Assembly (NCBI RefSeq): GCF_018613575.1
Contig: NZ_JAGGPX010000011.1
Coordinates: 227,482 to 291,481 of the forward strand
DNA from: Planococcus sp. ISL-110
GTDB taxonomy: Bacteria; Bacillota; Bacilli; Bacillales_A; Planococcaceae
Length of the DNA stretch: 64,000 nt
Reading direction: 5' to 3'
The notes under the pieces were generated by a model. It was given only the letters and a program-made list of their open reading frames with translations, was not told where the DNA came from and searched no databases. Of the stretch, positions 27,161-36,991 are shown in pieces. The position numbers and the translations under genes are program-made. Positions within the stretch are counted from its first letter, which is position 1. Every line of letters starts with the position of its first letter.

Positions 27161-27183
27161 TAATCAAGCTCTTCGGAAAAAAA

Positions 27184-27981
27184 TTATTTGACTTCCTGTT
27201 CCTTAACCTGTTCTTTCTTCTGTTTAATCCCTAAAATTCCGCCTACCACAACAATGCCAAGCAACACTGTCCAAAAGACAAGTGTCCACGGTGTAGAATG
27301 CGGGAAATCATGCGGCAAAATGCCTACATTTTCGTGAGATAATGTCATGACCAATAGTTTTACTCCGACCCATCCAACAATGACGAATGCTGCTGTTTCG
27401 AGCTGTGGATATTTCTCAAGCAACTGTACGAATTTATGTGCTGCAAATCGCATGATGATCACACCGATCAATCCACCTGCAAGCATGACCATAAACTGGC
27501 CTGAGTTAATCCCGCCAATATCATCCATTCCAAAGACATTCAAATGCGGCAATGTGACAGCCAAAGCAACTGCTGCAAGCATCGAATCGATAGCAAAAGC
27601 AATATCAGCCAACTCAACTTTCAAGACTGTCATCCAGAAACTTGAACCTTTTTTCTCCGGTTTTGCATCAACGCCTTCAAGAATTTCATCTGTCTCTCCT
27701 TTGCGCTGATCATATATGCTCTTTATTGAAATAAACAATAGATAAGCCGCCCCAAGTGCTTGAATCTGCCAAATGTTAACCAACAGCGTAATCATGAACA
27801 ACGCTGCAAAACGGAAAACGAAAGCTCCTACCAAACCATAAAATAACGCTTTTTTCTGTTGCGCTTTCGGTAAATGCTTGACCATTACCGCCATTACCAC
27901 TGCATTATCTGCAGCCAGTAGCCCTTCAAGTCCAACTAAAACCAACAGTACCCAGGCATACTCCAATAAAATTGCTTCCAT
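27184..27981 (-). CDS. ykoY: TerC-family membrane protein YkoY (MeeY)
   Basis: 265 residues, about seven TM segments. LLAADNAVVMAVMVKHL and DIAFAIDSMLAA are the two Asp-bearing signature motifs of TerC proteins. In B. subtilis these proteins export Mn2+ and support metalation of secreted enzymes. ATG 27981 is set by TTAGGAGGAG. Upstream is a yybP-ykoY Mn riboswitch and terminator, so expression should rise with intracellular Mn2+ (established for the riboswitch class). Confidence 0.92.
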   Translation of the reverse strand: MEAILLEYAWVLLVLVGLEGLLAADNAVVMAVMVKHLPKAQQKKALFYGLVGAFVFRFAALFMITLLVNIWQIQALGAAYLLFISIKSIYDQRKGETDEILEGVDAKPEKKGSSFWMTVLKVELADIAFAIDSMLAAVALAVTLPHLNVFGMDDIGGINSGQFMVMLAGGLIGVIIMRFAAHKFVQLLEKYPQLETAAFVIVGWVGVKLLVMTLSHENVGILPHDFPHSTPWTLVFWTVLLGIVVVGGILGIKQKKEQVKEQEVK

Positions 27982-28009
27982 TCCACTCTCTCCTCCTAAT
28001 TTTAACCAC

Positions 28010-28044
28010 AAAAAAGACCCTTGCCCAAATAAAGGCAAAGGTCT
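28010..28044 (-). terminator. Expression-platform terminator of the ykoY riboswitch
   Basis: AGACCTTTGCC/GGGCAAGGGTCT hairpin followed by a T run on the minus strand, between the aptamer and the ykoY ribosome site. It would stop transcription unless Mn2+ binding to the aptamer prevents its folding. Confidence 0.88.
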
Positions 28045-28045
28045 C

Positions 28046-28150
28046 GCTAAGCAAATTAATTTGCTATCACAACCGATGGCTACTAACCATGTCTTGACGA
28101 CTGTGAAATAGGTTTCCCCATAGCTACTCCCCCTTGACTGAAAGTCAAAG
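28046..28150 (-). ncRNA. yybP-ykoY Mn2+ riboswitch
   Basis: The minus strand has the class landmarks in order: AAGGGGGAGTAGCTA (28121-28135), CAGTCGTCAAGACATG, and the returning TAGTAGCCATCGG, directly in front of a TerC gene of the ykoY type. A -10 box TATAAT (28170-28175) places the transcription start near 28162. Ends are approximate. The class binds Mn2+ and turns on efflux genes. Confidence 0.92.
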
Positions 28151-28200
28151 TGTATTTTTTTGTAAAATTATTATAGCATCATTTTAATTCGAGTGGAAGT

Positions 28201-29280
28201 TTAAGTGATGGTGATTTGAAAACTTTTGTCTTTTTTATACAAATTGTAAAATCGCACCATGGCCGGCATGCTATCCAAAAAATCGGCACAGCGTATGCCG
28301 CTTCCTGCCAACAGCCTTTCAGCATTTTGAGTATCAAAATCAGCTGACCACGTCAGATAATCCAGGGTTTCTTTTTCCACACCCAAGCCCCTTCTTACCG
28401 GACCGATGGACAAGGAAAATTTGGCCAAGCTATGAGGCAGACGCCCTTTTGGATTCTTACCAGTCATTGATTGGACCATGCTGCGATAAACTTCTTCAAC
28501 TGGGTGGGGATTCGGATCTGTCAGATGGACGGTTTGTCCAGTTGCCGCTTCCAATTTGCTGAGATAAATGGATGCCTCCAAAATATAATCAATCGGTACC
28601 ACATTTATGTAGGATGTGGAACGCCCGACGAATGGAATGAATGGCAGGAACTTGACCCGGTCAATCAGATTCAGGAAAAAGTAAGGCCCGTCAAATTTGA
28701 TTGTCTCCCCGGTAATCGAGTGGCCACGGACTATGCCGGGCCGGATGATTGTGGCCGATACCGATTTCTTTATTTCATCCACCAGCAGTTCCGCTTCAAA
28801 CTTGGTTTCTTCATAGTAGTTTTTGAAGGCTTCCGGACGGCTCAATTGTCCCTCGTAAATGGTGCCTTCCCGATTGCCGGCTACATAAGCTGTGCTGAAG
28901 TATACATAACGCTCCAAATTGGGCAGCTCTTTGATAAAGGTGTTTACATTACGGGTGCCTTCCACATTGACTTTCCAAGCAAGATCCCTGGGAACTGCCA
29001 AATCATAAATGGCCGCAAGGTGCCAAAAGGTCACCCTCTGCGCTTTCAAATAGGCTGTGTCGGAATCGGTAAGCCCCAGACCAGCTTTCGTAATATCTCC
29101 TTCAATTAGTTTAATAGTGGGGCAATTGGTTTCCTTTTGGATGCGCTGAGCTTCCTTTTCTGCTTTTGACCGTTCAGACGAGAGGATAATGGCAGAAATT
29201 GACTCGTTTTGCTGCGCATGCTTTTGAATCAATTGACTGGCAATAAATCCCGGAAACCCTGTAAACACTACTTGATTCAT
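28201..29280 (-). CDS. SDR-family NAD-dependent epimerase/reductase
   Basis: 359 residues of the extended short-chain dehydrogenase type: FTGFPGFIASQL is the N-terminal Rossmann motif, FSTAYVAG and YYEETKFEAE give the Ser/Tyr/Lys catalytic set, and TIIRPGIVRG follows. The sequence is close to the NAD-binding 4 (male-sterility/thioester-reductase) group, which reduces or modifies acyl or sterol-like substrates, but the substrate is not evident. ATG 29280 follows AAAAGGGGG. Alone between the riboswitch gene and the RND pump. Confidence 0.75.
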   Translation of the reverse strand: MNQVVFTGFPGFIASQLIQKHAQQNESISAIILSSERSKAEKEAQRIQKETNCPTIKLIEGDITKAGLGLTDSDTAYLKAQRVTFWHLAAIYDLAVPRDLAWKVNVEGTRNVNTFIKELPNLERYVYFSTAYVAGNREGTIYEGQLSRPEAFKNYYEETKFEAELLVDEIKKSVSATIIRPGIVRGHSITGETIKFDGPYFFLNLIDRVKFLPFIPFVGRSTSYINVVPIDYILEASIYLSKLEAATGQTVHLTDPNPHPVEEVYRSMVQSMTGKNPKGRLPHSLAKFSLSIGPVRRGLGVEKETLDYLTWSADFDTQNAERLLAGSGIRCADFLDSMPAMVRFYNLYKKDKSFQITIT

Positions 29281-29337
29281 AGCTTCAGCCCCCTTTTCTT
29301 CCATCATACTAAATTTCCCATTAATTTGCAGCATAAG

Positions 29338-29363
29338 AAAAAAGTAAACCCGAAGGCTTACTT
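29338..29363 (-). terminator. Terminator of the RND pump gene
   Basis: AAGTAAGCC/GGTTTACTT stem with TTCG tetraloop and T run on the minus strand, overlapping the stop codon. Confidence 0.88.
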
Positions 29364-32300
29364 TTTGTTCATTCTTCTCGTTTGCCGATCAAATAGGCTG
29401 TAGACAATCGGCACGACGTAAAGCGACAACAGAGTCGAACTGATCAGTCCGCCAATGACGGTAATTCCCATCGGCTGATTGATTTCAGTTCCTTCTCCGA
29501 TTCCTATCGCCAAAGGCAATAATCCAAGAATGGTTGTTAATGCTGTCATCAAAATCGGGCGGCGGCGATCATGGACAGAGGTGATGATGGCATTATAGGA
29601 ATCCATGCCCGCCTCTTTCCGTTGATTGATATAGTCAACCAGCACAATCCCGTTATTGACGACAATACCTACCAGAACCAGTAGACCGATAACGGCGGTG
29701 ATACTGATTGGCGTCTGAGTGACGAACAGCGCAATCGCTACGCCAATCGCCATCAATGGCACGGTAAACATGATGACCAGTGGATACTTAAAGGATTCGA
29801 ATTGTGCTGCCATGACAATATAGACGAGCACAACCGCCAGTAACACAGCCATCATCATATCGTTTATGGAGTTATCCAGAAGCTCACGGTCTCCGCCAAA
29901 CGAAACCCGTGTATTTTCATCCAGATCCAGCTCCTCAATGGCCGCATCCACTTCAGCAGACATATCCCCTAATGTGATACTCGATTGGTGCTGGAGTGTA
30001 AAGGAGACACTGTCCGCCTGATCGACACGCTGGATGCTGACAGGGCCCTGTGCAACTTCAATATCAGCCAGCTCCTGAAGCTCCACAAATTCACCTGCAG
30101 GCGTCCGAAGCATCAAACTCCGAAGTTTCTCAAGGCTGTTTCTTTCCCCTTCTTCGTAAGCTACATAAACACTGAGAACTTCATCATTCTCTGTCAGTAC
30201 CTGTGTAGCCAAAACCCCACGAGTGATGTTATTGACGGTCTGGGCTATCTGTACCGGAGGCAGGCCATACTCGGTGGCTGCTTCGCGGTTGATGGTCATT
30301 TGGATTTCATCAATGGTTTCCTGACGATCGTTCGTCAGCTCCGTCACTTCCGAAAGCTCCGTTAAGGCAGCCTCTACGTCAGCGACTGCATTGTCCAAAC
30401 GGGCACGATCCGTATCCGTTAAAGTGAACGACAAGGTGTTTGGTGAAGAACCCGCTGCTGTCTGCAAGTTGAAGCTGACCCGTGCGCGTTCTCCAACAGT
30501 CTCCAGAATCCGTGGTTGCACATCATCAACGAATTCAAAAATCGAACGGTCCCGATCTGCCAGGTCCACCAATTTCACGTAAATTTCAGCAGTATTCGAT
30601 GCAGAAGTACCCTGCGCCTGTCCTTGCTGCGTGGAACCAATAAGGCTGACATATACGTCGACTTCTTCTTCCAGTTTCAATTCATCTTCTATCAGATTGA
30701 CTACTTCGTCCGTCGCAGTTCTGGAAGAACCATTTTCAAGTTCGACGGAAACACTGACAAAGCCTTCATCTGTAGCTGGAATAAATTCCGTACCAACCTG
30801 CATGACACCGAAAGCCCCGAACACCAATAATACCAATGCTGTAAGCAATACGATGATTCTGTGGCGCAATGCCCATACAACGGACCCTTCAAATGCTTTG
30901 ACACTTCTGGTGCGGTCTTTTTTCACTTTCGGCTTTGTTCCGGGTTTGCCCAGCATTCGCGAGGCCATCATTGGAATAACAGTTAAAGCAACCGCCAAAG
31001 AAGCAAAGAGGCTGAACGAAATTGTTAAAGCGAATTCAAAGAATATTTCTCCGATCAATCCCGAGATGAAGATAACCGGAATGAAAACTGCTACGGTGGT
31101 CAAGGTGGAAGCGATGATTGCGCCTGAAACTTCCTTCGCCCCTTCTGAAGCCGCTTTTTTAGCATTCTTGCCCATTGCCAAATGGCGTTCAATATTCTCA
31201 ATAACAACAATGGCGTTATCCACCAGCATCCCAATTCCTAGAGCCAGTGCACCTAAAGTTAAAATATTCAAAGCAAAATCGGCAAAAAACATCAGAACAA
31301 ACGTGACAATGACCGAATACGGAATCGCCACACCGATGATGATTGGACTTCTAATGCCACGCAGGAAATAGAATAAGACCAGCATGGCAAAAATACCGCC
31401 TAGGATCAGTGTCTGTCCAATATTGCCGATGGCCAGTTTGACATAGTCCCCTTGGTCAAACAGGATATCTGCCTGGACTCCCTCGAAGCGCTCTTCGCTC
31501 AGTAGCTCGTCCAACCTTTCCTGGAAGGCATCTGAAACGTCCGCTGTATTTGCCTGCGATTCCTGGAGGGCAGACAATAGGACAGCCGGCTCTTCATTGG
31601 TTCTTGTTTCACTATTGCTTTCACGCTCACTTATATTGACTTCCGCCACATCACCGATTGTGACATTATCGCCTTCTATCGGATCAATGGTTAGGACCAG
31701 TCCACGGATTTCCTCCACATTGGTCAGCGTGCTGATGATCCGGGTCGTCAGGTTTCGGCCATCTTCGGTCTCAATCGGCTCTCCTGGCAGCGAAATATTG
31801 TTAGCCTGAAGAAGCTGTACGACGTCTGATTGCTGCAAGCCCCGCTCTTCCAGTTCGGCCTGGTTTAACTCAATTTGGATTTCCTCTATTAAAGAGCCTG
31901 AGATATTGACACTGGCTACGCCATCAGTTTGACGAAGTTCCGTTTCCAGCTCTTCCGCAACCACCCGCACATCAGCATCTGGATCACTTGAGCGCAATGA
32001 CAACTGAAGAATCGGAAATTGAGCAGGATCAAACTTTAAAAAACGTGGATCATTTGAATCGTCAGGAATCGGCGTCTGATCGATTCGCTGGACGATATCT
32101 GATTGGACATCGTCTATATCTGTCGACCAATCAAATTCCAGCAGGATAAAATTTGAGCCTTCCTGGCTATTCGATTGAATCGATTGGATGCCTGGCAAGG
32201 TCGCCAGGTTCGCCTCTAAAGGCTTTGTCACTTTTTCACTTACTTCTGTCGGGCTGGCACCTGGATAATTGGTAACAACTACACCAATTGGCGGATTGAG

Positions 32301-32417
32301 TTCAGGGATTAAAGTAATAGGGATACGGGTAAATGATACCACTCCCAGAATAATGATCAAAAACATGATTACCAGTGTAAAGACTGGCCTTTTTATCGAA
32401 AAATCGCTTATTTTCAT
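29358..32417 (-). CDS. swrC: RND-family efflux transporter, SwrC-like
   Basis: 1019 residues, the RND trimeric pump size with two repeats of 6 TM segments and two large outer loops. ISDFSIKRPVFTLVIM opens TM1; the charged proton-relay region GMLVDNAIVVIENIERHL lies in TM4. In Bacillus, SwrC (YerP) exports surfactin and confers acriflavine resistance; the substrate here is inferred only by family. No membrane-fusion protein is encoded nearby, as usual in Gram-positives. ATG 32417 is chosen because it opens the conserved N-terminus and lies behind a GGAGAGAGGG purine tract. Confidence 0.85.
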   Translation of the reverse strand: MKISDFSIKRPVFTLVIMFLIIILGVVSFTRIPITLIPELNPPIGVVVTNYPGASPTEVSEKVTKPLEANLATLPGIQSIQSNSQEGSNFILLEFDWSTDIDDVQSDIVQRIDQTPIPDDSNDPRFLKFDPAQFPILQLSLRSSDPDADVRVVAEELETELRQTDGVASVNISGSLIEEIQIELNQAELEERGLQQSDVVQLLQANNISLPGEPIETEDGRNLTTRIISTLTNVEEIRGLVLTIDPIEGDNVTIGDVAEVNISERESNSETRTNEEPAVLLSALQESQANTADVSDAFQERLDELLSEERFEGVQADILFDQGDYVKLAIGNIGQTLILGGIFAMLVLFYFLRGIRSPIIIGVAIPYSVIVTFVLMFFADFALNILTLGALALGIGMLVDNAIVVIENIERHLAMGKNAKKAASEGAKEVSGAIIASTLTTVAVFIPVIFISGLIGEIFFEFALTISFSLFASLAVALTVIPMMASRMLGKPGTKPKVKKDRTRSVKAFEGSVVWALRHRIIVLLTALVLLVFGAFGVMQVGTEFIPATDEGFVSVSVELENGSSRTATDEVVNLIEDELKLEEEVDVYVSLIGSTQQGQAQGTSASNTAEIYVKLVDLADRDRSIFEFVDDVQPRILETVGERARVSFNLQTAAGSSPNTLSFTLTDTDRARLDNAVADVEAALTELSEVTELTNDRQETIDEIQMTINREAATEYGLPPVQIAQTVNNITRGVLATQVLTENDEVLSVYVAYEEGERNSLEKLRSLMLRTPAGEFVELQELADIEVAQGPVSIQRVDQADSVSFTLQHQSSITLGDMSAEVDAAIEELDLDENTRVSFGGDRELLDNSINDMMMAVLLAVVLVYIVMAAQFESFKYPLVIMFTVPLMAIGVAIALFVTQTPISITAVIGLLVLVGIVVNNGIVLVDYINQRKEAGMDSYNAIITSVHDRRRPILMTALTTILGLLPLAIGIGEGTEINQPMGITVIGGLISSTLLSLYVVPIVYSLFDRQTRRMNKK

Positions 32418-32518
32418 TTGTTCAACCCTCTCTCCTTGTTCTTCTATCATAAGAAATATCCCTTGCAACCGCAAACTTTATAGAGCGTGTTCACTTATCT
32501 GCCACTTTTTTGAAAAAA

Positions 32519-32546
32519 ACAAAAAAACCTGCCAGCAGCAGGTTTT
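32519..32546 (-). terminator. Terminator of prfC
   Basis: AAAACCTGC/GCAGGTTTT hairpin with a 5-base loop, T-rich on the minus strand, 6 bases past the prfC stop. Confidence 0.88.
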
Positions 32547-32551
32547 CATTT

Positions 32552-34120
32552 TTATAACAAACTGTATAATCGGATGCCTGGATTTTTATCCTGGAACCAG
32601 CGTGTCGCAAACTCGTTTTCGAATAAAAAGACGTAGTTGTCAAAACGGTCGCGTACAAGCATTGACCGGCCACTGGACATTGATTCTTTGACCTCTTCTT
32701 CGTTTTCAATCCAGCGTGCGATTTTGGAACCGACCGGCTCCATCCGCACATCCACATTGTATTCATTTTTCATCCGGTGTTCGAACACTTCAAATTGAAG
32801 CTGGCCGACTGCGCCAAGGATGACTTCTTCCAAATGAAGTGTTTTATAGTACTGGATTGCCCCCTCTTGTACAAGTTGAAGAATCCCTTTATGGAAGTGT
32901 TTTTGTTTCATGACGTTTTTAGCGGTTACTTTGACGAAAAGTTCCGGTGTAAACTGTGGCAGGCTTTCAAATTGAAACTTCTTGCCGCTCGTAATGGTGT
33001 CTCCGATTTGATAATTCCCTACATCGTGGAGGCCAATGATATCCCCCGCTACAGCTTCATTGACCATTTCACGGTCGTCTGCCAGAAATTGAGTGGTCTG
33101 TGTAAGCCTGAAGACTTTGCCCGTGCGCGTCAACGTCACGTTCATGCCGCGCTCAAACTTGCCGGAGACGATACGCACAAAAGCGATGCGGTCACGGTGA
33201 GCTGGATTCATATTGGCCTGAATTTTGAAAATAAAGCCGGAAAAAGGCATATCGATCGGATCAATTTTTTCGCCTTCCTGCGTGTCACGCGGCTGCGGTG
33301 ACGGTGCAAATTGCAGGTAGGTTTCCAAAAACGTCTCGACGCCAAAGTTAGCCAAAGCACTGCCGAAGAATACCGGCGTCAATTCGCCTTTTTTCACGCG
33401 GTCAATTGAAAAGTCATTGCCTGCTTCATCCAGCAATTCAATATCATCCATTGCCTGTGTATAATAAGAAGTTTTTTTCATTTCATGGTCTTCAATCAAT
33501 TTGCCCTTTTCGTCAAGCTCAAGAAAACGATCGCCTTCTGAACGGAACGGTTCGATGCGTTTATTGAAACGGTCATAAATGCCGAGGAATTCTTTGCCCA
33601 TGCCGATTGGCCAGTTCATCGCGTAAGATTGAATGCCAAGAACTTCTTCCAGTTCTTCCATCAATTCCAGCGGTTCTTTGCCTTGGCGATCCATTTTGTT
33701 GATAAAGGTAAAGATTGGAATGCCACGCATTTTACAAACTTTGAACAGCTTAACGGTCTGTGCTTCAATCCCTTTGGCAACATCGATGATCATGACAGCA
33801 CTGTCGACAGCCATCAAGGTCCGGTACGTGTCTTCACTGAAATCCTGGTGTCCAGGGGTGTCCAGAATATTGACACGGTGTCCGGCATAGTCGAATTGCA
33901 TAACGGAAGAAGTTACAGAAATTCCCCGTTGCTTTTCGATTTCCATCCAGTCGGACGTAGCAAACTTGCCGCTTTTTTTGGCTTTCACAGTTCCTGCATC
34001 ACGGATAGCTCCCCCGAATAACAGCAACTTTTCGGTTAAGGTCGTTTTCCCGGCATCCGGGTGGGAAATGATTGCGAAGGTTCTTCTATTTTGAATTTCA
34101 TTCTTTAATTGGTCTGACAT
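32552..34120 (-). CDS. prfC: Peptide chain release factor 3
   Basis: 522 residues, typical RF3 length. The GTPase motifs [17 protein letters not shown] and NKMDR are present, with [20 protein letters not shown] in switch I, which distinguishes RF3 from EF-G. RF3 recycles RF1/RF2 after peptide release. AAAGGAGC precedes the ATG. Monocistronic, flanked by terminators. Confidence 0.96.
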   Translation of the reverse strand: MSDQLKNEIQNRRTFAIISHPDAGKTTLTEKLLLFGGAIRDAGTVKAKKSGKFATSDWMEIEKQRGISVTSSVMQFDYAGHRVNILDTPGHQDFSEDTYRTLMAVDSAVMIIDVAKGIEAQTVKLFKVCKMRGIPIFTFINKMDRQGKEPLELMEELEEVLGIQSYAMNWPIGMGKEFLGIYDRFNKRIEPFRSEGDRFLELDEKGKLIEDHEMKKTSYYTQAMDDIELLDEAGNDFSIDRVKKGELTPVFFGSALANFGVETFLETYLQFAPSPQPRDTQEGEKIDPIDMPFSGFIFKIQANMNPAHRDRIAFVRIVSGKFERGMNVTLTRTGKVFRLTQTTQFLADDREMVNEAVAGDIIGLHDVGNYQIGDTITSGKKFQFESLPQFTPELFVKVTAKNVMKQKHFHKGILQLVQEGAIQYYKTLHLEEVILGAVGQLQFEVFEHRMKNEYNVDVRMEPVGSKIARWIENEEEVKESMSSGRSMLVRDRFDNYVFLFENEFATRWFQDKNPGIRLYSLL

Positions 34121-34195
34121 GTTTATACGCTCCTTTAATCTACTCTCTTCATATTAGAGAAGGAAACTGAAAAAAACAAGGGATTTTAACGCCTG

Positions 34196-34233
34196 CAGTA
34201 AAAAAGGAGCCTCCAGAGGCCCCTTTTTTACTG
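34196..34233. terminator. Terminator of the M42 peptidase-murE operon
   Basis: A long stem (CAGTAAAAAAGG-GCCTC and complement, two-base loop) with a T run on either strand, overlapping the murE stop codon. Confidence 0.9.
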
Positions 34234-35688
34234 AAACTTTTTCAATGCTTCCTGTATCGCGATTTCTTTGTCGCTGTGCGGATACTTGGTACTCCCGATA
34301 ATCTGGTAATCTTCGTGCCCTTTTCCAGCGAGTATGATGATGTCGCCCGCCTCTGCTTGTTGTACGGCATGCCTGACCGCTTCTTCCCGGTCGCCGATGC
34401 AGGAAAAATGGCTGTGGGTCATCCCAGTTTCAAGATCCCCTAAAATACTTTCATAACTCTCGTCGCGTGGATCATCTGTTGTCAGGACCACATAATCTGC
34501 AACCGACGCTTTTTCAGCCATGACGGGACGTTTTGTCTTATCGCGGTTGCCGCCTGTGCCCACCAGAAAAATGATGCGGTTCTTTTTAAAATCCTGTACG
34601 GCCTCAATCGCTTTTTCGATGGCATCAGGTGTATGCGCGTAATCTATAAAAACAGAAATTGGCGCAGCCAACTCAACTTTTTGCATCCGCCCTTCAACCG
34701 GAGCGATCACTGGCAGCACCTTCAGGATTTCATCCAGCATGTAGCCTTCCGCATATAAAGCAGCAATCGCCGCCAACGCGTTGGACACATTAAACTCCCC
34801 AAGCAGTTTCATCTTCACCGGAAATTGCCCTTCTTTGCAATCCAAGGTAAATGTTGTTCCTTCATGCGTCAATAGAATATCTTTTGCCTGGAATTGCGCA
34901 TTGTTTTGGATCCCATACGTATAAACCGGATGTGGAGTCATTTTCGCCATTTCATTGGACCAGGGATCATCAGCATTTAAGATGGCCTGTTTTCGGTTGG
35001 CAAGATCCTGGCCAAGTTGTGAAAACAATAAGCTTTTGGCATGGCCATATTCTTCCATCGTCCCGTGGAAATCCAAGTGATCATGCGTCAGGTTGGTGAA
35101 AATGGCGGTATCGAACTCAACCCCGGCCAAGCGGCCCAAAATCAATCCATGCGACGAAACCTCCATGGTCATGTGGGAACAATCTTCATCACGTGCGCGC
35201 GCAATCATTTGTTGTGTCGTCAACGCATCGTTTGTCGTATTGGCTGATGGGTGCACTTGGCCATTCAAGTCAAAACCGATTGTTCCTGTCAAAGCCGATT
35301 TCTCGCCCAGCTCCATCAACAGCGAATGCACGATTCCAGCTACACTGGTTTTGCCATTGGTGCCTGTAACACCGATCATGTGCAGAAGTTTTGAAGGATA
35401 ATCATAGAATTTTGCAGCCAATAATCCGAGCGTCCGCGAAGTACTTTCAACAATGACTACTGTCGCATTTTCTATCGTCAACGGCTTTTCTGCCACTATC
35501 ACTGTAGCGCCCTGATCTGCTGCCTGCTGTGCAAAATTATGGCCATCCACTGTATAGCCCGCGATGCAAACAAAAATCGAATCCGCTTTAATGTCACGGG
35601 AATCTATTGTCAGATGCTTAATCGTTTCCGGTAATGCACCTTTAATCTGGTTGTATGGAATTGCCGTCAGTAAATCTTTGCTGTTCAT
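34228..35688 (-). CDS. murE: UDP-MurNAc-tripeptide synthetase (MurE)
   Basis: 486 residues: ATP-binding GVTGTNGKTS, the carbamoylated-lysine region HAKSLLFSQL, and GTGGNRDKTKRP, all Mur-ligase hallmarks. It adds the third amino acid to UDP-MurNAc-L-Ala-D-Glu. The third-residue motif reads DDPR (in TTDDPRDES): the DAP enzymes have DNPR, while lysine enzymes differ in this motif. Many Planococcaceae have lysine at this position, so the substrate (DAP or L-Lys) is undecided. It is co-transcribed with an M42 peptidase, not in a dcw cluster. ATG 35688 follows AAGGAGAGG. Confidence 0.9.
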   Translation of the reverse strand: MNSKDLLTAIPYNQIKGALPETIKHLTIDSRDIKADSIFVCIAGYTVDGHNFAQQAADQGATVIVAEKPLTIENATVVIVESTSRTLGLLAAKFYDYPSKLLHMIGVTGTNGKTSVAGIVHSLLMELGEKSALTGTIGFDLNGQVHPSANTTNDALTTQQMIARARDEDCSHMTMEVSSHGLILGRLAGVEFDTAIFTNLTHDHLDFHGTMEEYGHAKSLLFSQLGQDLANRKQAILNADDPWSNEMAKMTPHPVYTYGIQNNAQFQAKDILLTHEGTTFTLDCKEGQFPVKMKLLGEFNVSNALAAIAALYAEGYMLDEILKVLPVIAPVEGRMQKVELAAPISVFIDYAHTPDAIEKAIEAVQDFKKNRIIFLVGTGGNRDKTKRPVMAEKASVADYVVLTTDDPRDESYESILGDLETGMTHSHFSCIGDREEAVRHAVQQAEAGDIIILAGKGHEDYQIIGSTKYPHSDKEIAIQEALKKFQ

Positions 35689-35707
35689 GAAATTCCTCTC
35701 CTTACTC

Positions 35708-36760
35708 TTATGAAACCAAGGAAGACAACACATATGCATGAAGCAATGCTGCCGTCGCTTTTAATGAATCCGTATGTGTGCGCTCGTATGAATGGGAGGC
35801 TTCAATCCCAGGGCCGAATAATGCATGCTTGACATCATGTCCTGCGCTGATGGCAGCTGACGCGTCCGATCCATAATAGGGATAGATATCAACTTTGTAG
35901 TCAATGGCATGGTCTTGTGCCAGGGAAATCAAATGGCGGGTCAATCCGTAATGATAAGGGCCGCTTGAATCCTTCGCACAAATGGAAACCGTGTACTCGT
36001 CTGATTCCTGGCCGTCTCCGATGGCGCCCATGTCAACAGCAATGTATTCCTGTGTTTCCGGTGGGATGCTGGAGTTCCCGCCATAGCCGATTTCTTCGTT
36101 ATTGGAAATGTAGAAATGGGTTGTATAGGGCAGCTCTTCTCCAGTTTCGCTGAAATGCTTCACCAATTGAAGCAATAAAGCGGTGCTCGCCTTGTCATCC
36201 AAATGGCGGGATTTGATATAGCCGGATTCGGTCGCTTCAAATCTCGGCTGGAACGACACGAAATCTCCCACTCCAATGCCCAAATTTTGCACTTGCTCTT
36301 TCGAAAAGGCTTTTTCGTCAAGGCGCACTTCCATACTATCAGCATTGCGTTCAGCCGTGCCCGCATCTTTGTAGACATGGACTGTCGTCTGGTGCAGCAG
36401 GATCGTTCCGGAGACGGTCGAGCCGTCCGCTTTATGTATGAGGCAATTCTCGCCTTCGATCGCATTGAATTTAAAGCCGCCAACCAACGACAGCTTTAAA
36501 CGGCCGCTCGGTTTGATTTCTTTCACCATGGCGCCAAGTGTATCAACATGCGCTGTCAGCAGGCGATGTTGCTGCTTATTTTTCCCTTGGATTGTTGCGA
36601 TTACTGCCCCTTTATGGGTTGTCTTGTACTCAACGTTCCATTGTGCCAGTAAAGTGCGGATTTTTGACATGACGTCCATGGTGTAGCCGGACGGACTTGG
36701 AATTCCCACTAATTCTTTTAATACATCAATCGTTTCGTTTTGATTCCACTGGTAAGTCAT
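35708..36760 (-). CDS. M42-family metal aminopeptidase
   Basis: 350 residues of the glutamyl-aminopeptidase/tetrahedral-aminopeptidase family. Metal ligands are visible: AHVDTLGAM, HLDDKAS, the catalytic Glu pair in SNNEEIGYGG, VDMGAIGD, and the final ASHSYERTH. It would trim peptides in the cytosol. ATG 36760 is used, with GGAGG 10 bases upstream. murE follows after 19 bases, so the two are co-expressed, perhaps linking peptide recycling and wall synthesis. Confidence 0.88.
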   Translation of the reverse strand: MTYQWNQNETIDVLKELVGIPSPSGYTMDVMSKIRTLLAQWNVEYKTTHKGAVIATIQGKNKQQHRLLTAHVDTLGAMVKEIKPSGRLKLSLVGGFKFNAIEGENCLIHKADGSTVSGTILLHQTTVHVYKDAGTAERNADSMEVRLDEKAFSKEQVQNLGIGVGDFVSFQPRFEATESGYIKSRHLDDKASTALLLQLVKHFSETGEELPYTTHFYISNNEEIGYGGNSSIPPETQEYIAVDMGAIGDGQESDEYTVSICAKDSSGPYHYGLTRHLISLAQDHAIDYKVDIYPYYGSDASAAISAGHDVKHALFGPGIEASHSYERTHTDSLKATAALLHAYVLSSLVS

Positions 36761-36991
36761 CTCTATCACTCCTCCGTCTTATTATCATATCAAAATCAAA
36801 GATGTTCGGACAGTCCTGTCTTATAGTATTATAGTATTAGTTGAGGTGATTTTCTTCAGCTGAGTTGCATGGACTCTCCATTTTCCCTAACGCAAGCTCT
36901 ATTCTCTTCATGATTGAAGCCAGATGCAGAGGGAAATTTCTTTTGTTCAACTTATATATAAAATTAAAAACCATAAAATTCGAGGTGCCTA

